From assembly GCA_034440635.1 (NCBI GenBank), contig JAOTON010000772.1:1781001-1845000 (forward strand): a stretch of 64,000 nucleotides of DNA. The letters run 5' to 3'. Shown here one piece after another: positions 54,421 through 64,000 of this stretch; positions within the stretch are counted from its first letter, which is position 1, and every line of letters begins with the position of its first letter. Source of the DNA: Lepas anatifera (Eukaryota; Arthropoda; Thecostraca; Lepadidae). A program made the translations under genes and the position numbers. The notes beneath the pieces were generated by a model. The model did no database searches, was not told the DNA's origin, and saw only the letters and a program-made list of their open reading frames with translations.

Positions 54421-55032
54421 TCAAAGGAAGAAAAGAACCTATGTATTTTTTCTAAAGATCTTCTGCATTTTTTCTGCATTATTTTTATCTTCTGCATTAT
54501 TTTTTCTAAAGATCTCTGCAGACCCTTTAAATTGGGTCTGCACAGTGTGCTAACGTGCACGATGACTGTCTTTTGTGGAATTCAATCCAAGAAAGGCTTG
54601 GTGAACGAACCATGTCCGTAGAGTTACGTGCCTCACAGTCTGTTGGAGTATGCTGAGAATATTGATACTTGATTGCGATGACAATCCTGGTGGCGTGACT
54701 CGTATAAGAGACATGGTGCTGTGAGTGTTGTGTGAGTCTGTGTGTTATGGGTGTGCTTTCAATTGAAATGATGGTGGTGAGTATGTGTTCTATAATCTAC
54801 TCGGTCCTCCGGAAATATGTCCTATCTGTTAATTGGCGACAGGGAACGAAGACAGGGTCTTTACCTTATCTGTCCCCTGTCCACCTCTTAATTTCATCCA
54901 TGTTTTCCTACGAATTCTCTTCATGTAAAATGTGGATCGATATGCCATAGATTGAATGCATGCATGTGTATGTGCAAGTATGTATATGTACTTTTGTCTT
55001 ATGGAAAACCAATAAAAACTACTACTCTTTCA
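54421..55032. other. Intergenic, nothing recognised
   Basis: A local triplicate of TTTTTTCTAAAGATCT/TTCTGCATTATTTTT words is at 54445-54520. No gene. Confidence 0.5.
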
Positions 55033-55833
55033 TCTTACCACATTCTTACCCTCATTGTCAAGCTCTGATATAATATTCCCCAATAAAGTCATACAGTTTG
55101 GCTACCAGTTTCATCCATTCATGAGACATTATCAAGTCCTACACGTTTTACTGGAAAATATAATTGTAGCGATTCGTTCTATCTACATACGTTCGAAAAG
55201 CATCTAATATTTGTGCAAAGTTTTATTATTTCTTTTAACAAATTGAGTATCAATATGCATGCTAAAATTCCAAGCTCTCCTTCCTTTTTGAAGACACCAC
55301 ATATATAAGAACACGATTAGTCCAGTCAAGTTAGCATTTACATGTCATAAAATTCTAGCCCCTATAATATACATAGTTGTGTTCGCAATTGATAGGGGCG
55401 TAACATATCCAAAATCCGCAAAAATCTACCGAGCGGATATTTTATAACAGAGGTGCAAAGTCCACGTGCCAGAGAAAACCAGATGATTCAAAGTATAACG
55501 TTGTGATGTGTTGAGCCTGCAATATCGTCCCAATGGCTATAATTTTTGGGAAGCAGGTACACATGATACTGGTCAATTTAAACAACCTTAGCCGGCCGGT
55601 GGCCTACCCTCGGCTTCCACGTGATGCACGTGCAAAGTAAAAATTTTGCAGTTTTGTCCTTATTTACATTGCTTCCATTAGTTCTCTTATCGATGTTTAT
55701 TGTCGGATTACTGTTTTTGTTTGTCATGTCATTATGCAATATGTGTTAAAGAGACACACTAAAAATTAGGTCTCTAACTGTAACGGTTTGCTGCTGAAGA
55801 GCTTATTTGCTAGGACATGTCGGGATCCTTCAC
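55033..55833 (+). mobile_element. PLE-related copy 1, internally deleted
   Basis: The stretch is the inverted counterpart of 59361-60828: the 5' part (55033-55220) matches 60640-60828 and the 3' part (55310-55833) matches 59361-59880, both as reverse complement. The segment that encodes the GIY-YIG endonuclease in the other copy is missing and replaced by about 90 bp. Confidence 0.75.
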
Positions 55834-57375
55834 TTTATGGATTTCGCATGCAACACCCATTTTGAGGCCAATTAAACCTTTGAAACCTTTAATCCGGCTG
55901 CATAATTAAGTCAGTTGGTTGCTTATTCATCACGGGTCTCATTCTGAAATGGTTGGCAATGAAGTAAGAACCACTAGGCCAACAGGTCCCTGGGTTTACT
56001 GTAATGATCGCTCCAATGTGAATATATATTTTTACGGTACCTTCAGGGTGGGGATTGATAAGTTCGCTATATAGCCCTGGCAGCTGAAGCGACCTTAAAC
56101 CCCGAGATTTATAAGTTCTGGATTATTATTTTGTAGCAGTAAATAATAAAATTTGACGTGCCGATGTGGTCCGGTTCAAGGCAGTTGGAGTCCCACGATG
56201 TGGGGTGTGATACCCTCTCGTGATCTCGATCTTGGTACTAAGGATTATTGGTAAAGATTTGCTTTAATTTGAAATTTGAAATAGAAGTGATAATATTTGA
56301 AAAAGGAACGACCAAAACATTACTTCAAAATTACAAACTTAAAAGAATTTCACGAGAAATTCATCAAATCGCTGTCAATTAAGGTTGGGACCTTTTGGTG
56401 GATGGTGTAAATCACGGACACATTTTTGGGCCTGTAAAACTATAAGTCGGTTGATTTTGATTTATGATTTTTTTCAACTGGTGATAATAATTCCCGACCA
56501 TTGATCACGCACATCAGGTCACACATCAGGTCAAGGTCACTATCTAATCCAGCATAGTCGACTCGATACTCATAGTCGACTCATATTCGACTCGTTGTAG
56601 CAATCTCAAGGTAATGGTATCAAAATAAAAGTTGTATCGTCATTTCCTGCACAGTTATTGACCCAAGTCTGAAAATATGCTTAAGTAGCCCAGATGACCT
56701 CTCAGAGGTCACAGGTGAACATTGCAACAGGAACCTAGAAAGGAGCCCAGGATACCGCGATTTGGGGAATATGAAGGTATTCTCAGCTTTATCCACACAA
56801 ATACAGCCCAATATCTGTTTTCCCATGCATTTCCAACGGAGAGGTCATGCTCCATACCTGACCTTAGGTCAGAACCAGGTGCAGCGCCACGGCTTCCCGT
56901 CATGACTATGCGTCAGGAAAGGTATATTTGCACTGAAAATATATTTTGCAGAAGGTTTCTGACTTGATCTCGGGATCCCTGAGCCAGTGAAGGGCCCCTA
57001 AGAGACCACCAAATTGGGCGGCTGTACCCGCAGTTATGTATCGGAAAGAAATTGTAGTTGTAATTGGTGTGTTTGCAGGAAGCCCGCTCTTTGTTATTCG
57101 CTATGGTTTTAGTGCTCGGGACAGCGTGATGGAACGCTGCGTGAAAAGTGGTGGGCGGAGGGGGACAACACATAATCCGTCCTCCAGGGGCGTAGTCAAG
57201 GGGGAGGAAATTTTCCCAATTTTCCCATAAACAAAACTAAGCGCGGGGTAGGCTGCAACAATGTTTCAACCTGCCCCGCGAAAAATGAATCGTCTTGCCC
57301 CATCTCTGCCCTGAATCAATCGTGGCGCCAAATATTGAACAAGCCAAGAGGTCCCGCCAAAAATCTTTGCCTCAA
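55834..57375. other. Spacer between PLE copy 1 and family C element
   Basis: No gene. A family B-like fragment is at about 56640-56900 (GAGAGGTCATGCTCCATACC and TGACCTTAGGTCA), plus a SINE-tail-like word near 56065-56100. A GTCGACTC direct repeat occurs at 56555-56595. Confidence 0.45.
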
Positions 57376-58284
57376 TTAACACCCGCACTGGAGGGGGTCT
57401 GGCACTAACGCGCACTGGAGGGGGCCTGGTAGCCCCTCCCCAAAGATCTCGGAAACTAGGGGCATATAAAAACGAAATTTAAGAGGTGGGTGGGGGTTAT
57501 GGTGATCTACATCATGACAAATTTTTGTTGACCTAGCTGAATATCTTCAAGGTCAAACGGGGTTATAAAGGTCAAAACTTGGCCGTGCTGGGGACCGACC
57601 GGTAAATGCCGTGAATATGCGGGAAAATGGCGGGAAAAAGCTAAAGACAGACCAGAGTCATACACAGAAGGTCTCAAAAAGACTTCCCTGCAATTTTGGG
57701 ATCAAGGTCATTCAAGGTCATTGACCTGTAAGGTCACAATATAGTATACTACTTATAATGTACACTTTGACTAACACTATAGCCACTGTTTGGCGGGAAA
57801 TGAGGATTGACCTTTGCAAATGACCTTTGACCTTGCCCTTTGACCTTGACCTTGGTATTGGGGTTCCTTATCGATGACGTCATAGCATGACGTACGTCAG
57901 ACCGGGTAACGTCATTTGACCGGAAGCACTGTGGTCAGTGACCTTGAAAGTGCAGATATGACCTTGACCTATGACCTTGACCTTCATGTGTGGTGACCTT
58001 GACATATAATCTCGGTTATATGGTGTTATGACTTCACCACTCGGTCTCCAATGCAAGCTAACTGGTCCGACCGCGCGATTACGGCGATCTCAAAATGCAG
58101 GTCTGACTTTATAAGCCTATAAGTCAAATAATTTTTGACCGATTTTCAAAAAATTTTCACCAATCGACGCGCTATTCAATTCTGTTTAATGTGGCAATGT
58201 ATCGTGTTTCGGCTACAAGCGGTTCTTCGGCCACCTTGGAAAACAGGTGGGGGCCTCCGAGGCCCCCTCCAGTGCGTGCGTTAA
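57376..58284 (+). mobile_element. TTAA-flanked element, family C copy 2 (most complete)
   Basis: TTAA at both ends (57376-57379, 58281-58284) with inverted termini TTAACACCCGCACTGGAGGG and, on the reverse strand, TTAACGCACGCACTGGAGGG. The left end has two CACTGGAGGGGG modules. TGACGTCA at 57885-57892 and many TGACCTT words lie inside. It sits between the two inverted PLE copies. No ORF. Confidence 0.85.
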
Positions 58285-59360
58285 AGACTGGAGAAACACG
58301 CTTTAACCTGCCAGGCTTATGACACGCATGTTATCTTTTATTTCATTTAAAGCGTAATGTAACAGACTAAAAAAATACTTCCAACCTAAAAAAATTGTTT
58401 TTGCCTCCTCACCTGGTATCGGCCGACCGCCTTCGCTGGTTTCTTCACCGGAAAGACATTGCGCGTGCGCGGTTCTAGTGGGCCCGCTTAAACTGTTATC
58501 TAGTGAATATGTTTTTAGTTACAGCCCATGATGCATTCAACCCGTGATGCAACCAGCCCCGGTCTCCCCCAATGTTGTCTGCTACTAACACGTTTTCATT
58601 GAGAACTAGATTAAAAAGCACGCGGTACATTATAAGCACTATCCTTTCAAAGACCGAGTCAATGGCATAGGTTTAGAACCGTATCTCATTTTGTGTTTCT
58701 GGAAAAATCTGAATAAATACTCAAAGTGTGTTGAAATGTGCATGTCAGTTTTACCTCCCGGGAAGGTCATGATCCGGCTCGTGAAAAATCCTACCATCAT
58801 ACGGTTTCATATGGTATTTATAGGCATTGACCGAATTTTAGTGCATTCATTTTCCTACGAAAAACATCCACTCCCATGCGGCCCCGACCAGACCAGGACC
58901 CCCTCCCTGGTTTGAAGAGAGATCTCCACCCCTGCTCATGAGTAACACATTCAAGAAGAGTCCATGAATCAACGTGAGTCACGATGACAACCCTGCGGGA
59001 AAGCAAAGCTCCATCACCTATAGCGAATAAAACATGAAGTTTTATATACTTGCAATGTCAGCATACGCCAAATTTTAGCATCCAAATTATTTCATCCAGT
59101 TAGTCCGTTCCGCCAATATATTGGCGGACATTATATTGTCCTAGAATATGACCTAAAAGGAAGTTTCGTCCCATTCCATTTCTTTATAGCTGGAAAGTGT
59201 TGTTAAAAACCGATCCAGTTCGGAAGTAAACCTGGAAAACATATCTCATCCCGTCCAATTCTATCCTGTTTTGAAATGTGTATCCTGTCTTACATCCCAT
59301 GCATATTTTTACGGCTTTGGCTGGCCCAAAAGCCCTTGTAGTATGCAGTATTCCCGAAAT
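58285..59360. other. Intergenic, nothing recognised
   Basis: Short frames only; CCGCCAATATATTGGCGG, a perfect 18-nt palindrome, is at about 59110-59130. Confidence 0.5.
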
Positions 59361-60828
59361 GAAGGATCCCGACATGTCTCATCAGTTACGCTTGTCAGCA
59401 GCAAACCGTTACAGCTAGAGACCTAATTTTTTGTGTGTCTCTTTAGCACATGTTGCGTAATGAAATGACAAACAAAAACAGTAATCCAACAGTAAACATC
59501 GACAAGAGAGCTAACGGAAGCACTGCAAATAAGGACAAAATTGCAACATTTTGACTTTGCACGTGCAGCACGTGCAAACCGAGGGTAGGCCACCGGCCGG
59601 CTAAGGTTGTTTGAATTGGCCAGCATCATTTGTACCTGCTTCCCAAAAATTATAGCCATTGGGACGATGTTGCAGGCTCGACACACCACAACGTTATACT
59701 TTGAACTTTCTGGTTTTTCTCTGGCACGTGGACTTTGCACCCTGTTATAAAATATCCGCTCGGTAGATTTTTGCGGATTTTGGATATGTTACGCCCCTAT
59801 CAATTGCACACACAATGGTGTATCTTATGGCGGGGTCCGAATTTTATGACATGTTCCCATTATAAAAATGCTAACTTGACTGGACTAGATATAAAACACG
59901 CAAATAAGACACTTGCTCAAATCACTTATTTTTGTCGATTCAAGTTATGGAGACCCATCGCTTAACGTCAAGATCCTTAGGTGCTCCCGCTGGTTGTTGA
60001 GCGTAGGTCGGCAGATTTGGATCAGGACTGCCTCCATTATCTTTAGACGTCGCGGGTTGCTTTCGTGGGAGAGGATCCGTGTGTTCTCCATCAAATCCTG
60101 CCGTCTGATGCTGGTGCTATGTTCTGTGGCCATGTGTTGTTGAGGGCCGCCATTCTGGAGGTGACAAGTGAGGCGTCTTGATAGGGAAGTTGTTGTGTGA
60201 CCAATATAGGCTACTCGTGGGTTTTGAGGCTTGCAGTCCTCATGAGGGCAGGTAAATTCGTAAACTATATTGGTGCACTTGAGTGTTGGGCTTGGGGTCG
60301 AGTTATTTTTTAAGATGAGGCTGGATGTTGTTTTCGTTTTGTAATAGATACGCAGGTTGAGACGGTCATTGTCCTTGGGTAATGGCACTCCTGCTGATAA
60401 TGTTTTCAAGGACCTGCTCATCAATTTCATACGAAGATGTCATTTGGTATTTGTAATAGAGGACATGGGTTTGTCCTTGGTCCTTGTGCTGCATTTTGGT
60501 CGGGTTCATAAAGTTATTCAGGGAGTTTTTATTTCTCGGTCGATTTCTGCTGCTGGGTAGTTGTTGTTAGTTAGCAGTTTGTCAGACGGTGTTCAGTTCA
60601 GGAACTAATATTACATATTGAGCATATTGATACTCTTTGCACAAATATTAGATACTTTTCGAACGTATGTAGATAGAACGAATCGCTACAATTATATTTT
60701 CCAGTAAAACATGTAGGACTTGATAATGTCTCATGAATAGACGAAACCGGTGGTCAAACTGTATGACTTTATTGGGGAATATTATATCAGAGCTTGACAA
60801 TGAGAGTAAGAATATGGTTAAGATATTT
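59361..60828 (-). mobile_element. PLE-related copy 2 with GIY-YIG coding remnant
   Basis: On the minus strand the element runs from about 60828 to 59361. It shares both ends with the copy at 55033-55833 and retains between them the 3' part of a PLE ORF. Reverse transcriptase is missing, so the element is 5' truncated or internally deleted. Confidence 0.75.
59945..60535 (-). pseudogene. PLE ORF remnant: linker and GIY-YIG endonuclease
   Basis: An upstream frame gives YKYQMTSSYEIDEQVLENII and, after a frameshift near 60375, the main frame (60430-59945) continues DNDRLNLRIYYKTKT, then NIVYEFTCPHEDC, VAYIGHTTTSLSRRLTCHL, and SNPRRLKIMEAVLIQICRPT. The Cys-x4-Cys pair, YIG, the Arg-rich helix and the catalytic-type Glu (IMEAVLI) are those of Penelope-type GIY-YIG endonucleases. 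The frameshift and missing reverse transcriptase mean it is not functional. Confidence 0.82.
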
Positions 60829-60919
60829 TGAAAAAATACAAAAACAAGCTGGTAAACTCCTGGAACGTGGTCATTTTCCACTAAACTTGCATCAAAAATA
60901 AACTGCTACCCAAGTATAC

Positions 60920-62076
<1,157 letters not shown>

Positions 62077-62245
62077 CAGTGGCGGATACAAGAGGGGCTA
62101 GCGGGGCTCAAGCCCACCCCCCCGAAATGTCGGAGGGAGCTTGCGTGCCTATAGTTAGCGCATAGCCGGGTGCTGTTCCGAGGCAATGACGGGATAGACT
62201 CGAGTCCCCTAAGCTCCACATAACTTTTCCCTGGATCCGCCACTG
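62077..62245. mobile_element. Small MITE with CAGTGGCGGAT ends
   Basis: The left end CAGTGGCGGATACAAGAG and the reverse complement of the right end CAGTGGCGGATCCAGGG form terminal inverted repeats on a 169 bp unit, as in hAT-type MITEs. An obvious 8-bp duplication is not visible. A related end occurs at 8126. Confidence 0.7.
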
Positions 62246-62765
62246 ACCGCGGTTTATATAAAGTCTATAGTGCTTTGCAATGCTTAAGGCGTATATATGA
62301 GTTACCAATGTGGCGTTAAATCTACACTGCAGTGCACGGGTTATACTGTTCCGCAGTGCTCGTGTACCTGAATAATGCTGCACCGCGGGCCTGAGCTGCG
62401 TTGCGGCACAGCATACGCCTCCCATGACAGAAACCGCGCAGTCGTGCAATTTTTGCCTGACTGTATGCGCCCTGGTGTAGAAACACGTTCGCAAAGGGGA
62501 GCCATGACCTGCCTGGGTGTAGAAACAAGGGGCCCAGGGAGGTCATAGCCTTCCTGGAACCGTCTTGAGAAGTCGTTTTGGCACTGGTGGCCACAAAAGG
62601 GATGGGGACCCGGCACAACATTTTCCGAGCTAGAGAGCACCCCAACCCTCTCCTCAGTATTTCCGGTAGCAACGCCCGCGACAGGAAAATAGTGTCAAGT
62701 TCATACGAAATGCGTCTCGCTGTGGTCTATACTAAGGTATTTTGGCTAATGCTCCGACGCACTTG
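62246..62765. other. Intergenic, nothing recognised
   Basis: The duplicated phrase CCTGGGTGTAGAAACA/CCTGGTGTAGAAACAC occurs at about 62470-62530. Overlapping open frames here are uninformative. Confidence 0.45.
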
Positions 62766-62935
62766 TTGGGCATACAGTGGCACAGTGGTAGCGCGCTGGG
62801 CTTTCACGGTGCTGACCTGGGCTCAAAGCCAGGCATGACATTTTGAGTGACTTCCTGATCTCCAATACGCCCTTCCAGCAGGGCGAGGGGTTGGCGACGC
62901 CATATGAATAAAATATAGATATTCTTGGTGCGTCG
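62766..62935 (+). repeat. SINE with tRNA-like head and conserved tail
   Basis: The head GTGGCACAGTGGTAGCGCGC is a strong A-box match and CCTGGGCTCAAAGCCAGG is B-box-like. The tail TTGGCGACGCCATATGA and TTGGTGCGTCG recurs near 14700-14745, 12520-12570 and 56065 without the head. Confidence 0.7.
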
Positions 62936-63519
62936 TTCAAGGCTCAAGGCTTCTTCTAGCGTGTTTGTTCAAAAACACTGAGGCCTGTTGACCGACACAT
63001 ATCTGAATCCACGGAGGAAGTAATTATTTTTTGTTGTTGTTTGGGCACCCTCATTGCAAGGTTAATTATTGTAAGAAATACTCAGAATTTAGGACTTTGA
63101 ATTGATTGTATCTAGTTCAACAAGTCCGTGTGACGATGAAAACAAATTCTTTATCATGCTCTCTCTTTTATGTGGTCGTTATTGACATTGTTTTTATTCT
63201 TTCACCCCGATCCCATTTGGAAATCTACATCCCTGAGTTCACGTCACATTATTAGCCAATTGTTTTCTTACAAACTGTGTTAATATTTACGGTTTTCTCC
63301 AGCAGATATCAGTAGCCAATAGCGTCATCACCACTTGAAGAGTTGGATGGAGAGGGGTCTGCACTGGCCGTAAATTGTACGCTTTAAAATAAAAATAAAA
63401 ATCATCGGATATAGGGTAACTGTTGCATTCTGCAAAGGCTAAGCAAAATTTGATGTCATGCCTCAATTTTCCTGAAGTGGGAACAATTTAAGATGAAAAG
63501 TGTAAGACTGGAGTCCCTG
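62936..63519. other. Intergenic, nothing recognised
   Basis: AT-rich; no coding segment. Confidence 0.5.
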
Positions 63520-63860
63520 CTCAGGGACGTATCCAAGACAGGAGCGGACGCAGACCCAAGTTTGGGGGGGTAAAGCCATGTCTGCCTCTCCTCCTTGGGT
63601 GGGGGGGGTGAGACGTGCAATTTTGGTGCTCTACAGAACTAGTATAAGCTAGCTCTCCAAGTAAATGATCGCTCTCCTGGCGGGGGGAGGGGGGGGTGGG
63701 AGCGAATATTTTTTGCTGGACAGACCTAGTGTAAACACCCTTTTCCAAAATGTATCCGGCCTTTGGGGGCCAAAAGATAGTTGCCCCTCCTCCAGCGCTT
63801 TGGGGGGCTATGACCGGAATGACCTCCCCCTGCGTCCGCCAATGATCCAAGAAAGGAGAC
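63520..63860. repeat. Repeat with inverted GGCGGACGCAG-type ends
   Basis: The left part (GTATCCAAGACAGGAGCGGA) and the reverse complement of the right part (TTGGATCATTGGCGGACGCA) are inverted copies flanking poly-G-rich sequence with two ACCTAGTGTAAAC/AACTAGTATAAGC modules. It is probably another non-autonomous DNA element. Confidence 0.5.
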
Positions 63861-64000
63861 AAAAGGAAAATCTCCAATCCGTCAGGATTTTTGATAATTT
63901 TCACAACAAAATGCATTCTCTATAATGTTTGGCGATCCCCCTCACCACCACCAATCAAAGCATCGCTCCGGATCGGACACTGCCTCTGCTCCACTCCTCC

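Overview
This is nuclear DNA of an animal, almost certainly an invertebrate bilaterian. The evidence is multi-exon genes with GT-AG introns of 0.1-5.6 kb, tRNA-derived SINEs, Penelope-like retroelement (PLE) remnants, many TTAA-flanked non-autonomous elements, long (AT)n tracts and minisatellites. Nothing prokaryotic is present. The main gene is a NIT-domain receptor guanylate cyclase, a class known from many (largely marine) invertebrates and, to my knowledge, not from vertebrates. I cannot name the species or phylum from this window.

Layout. 1-1.2 kb: 3' part of an intronless divergent seven-transmembrane receptor (+), cut by the window edge. 1.2-10 kb: intergenic DNA with a SINE, a TTAA element (family A) and AT-rich filler. 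10.15-15.3 kb: a four-exon gene (+) for a small secreted Cys-rich/EGF-like protein, all introns in phase 1, with family C and B elements in its introns. 15.3-20 kb: intergenic, with a decayed EGF-like exon and a family C element. 20.16-38.87 kb: the guanylate cyclase gene (-), 18 coding exons reconstructed by hand, about 715 residues: short cytosolic N-terminus, TM1, extracellular NIT region, TM2, signalling helix, class III cyclase domain, acidic tail. 39-49 kb: repeats, including a family A copy split by a 1.35 kb insertion. 49.4-50.4 kb: two isolated candidate exons (+), the first resembling the TM4-ECL2-TM5 part of a secretin/cAR-type receptor. 50.4-64 kb: more TTAA elements, two inverted PLE copies (one with a GIY-YIG endonuclease remnant), a long (AT)n tract, SINE and MITE copies.

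Most unusual points. (1) At four splice donors of the cyclase gene (exons 2, 7, 8 and 15), the exon end plus its 5' splice site is duplicated or tandemly amplified straight into the following intron, so arrays of donor-site copies follow the real donor. (2) Both metal-binding Asp positions of the cyclase catalytic centre are Glu, while the guanine-selective residues are kept. (3) The exon 8/exon 9 junction is out of phase, suggesting a local indel, beside one of the donor duplications. (4) Three unrelated-looking TTAA-flanked families share the same architecture and carry dense AGGTCA half-sites, several as direct repeats with a 4-nt spacer.

The three recognisable genes (7TM receptor, secreted EGF-like peptide, receptor guanylate cyclase) are all extracellular signalling genes, but nothing in the sequence shows that they work together. 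All exon boundaries are inferred by eye from splice consensus, phase and family resemblance; no alignment or search was run.
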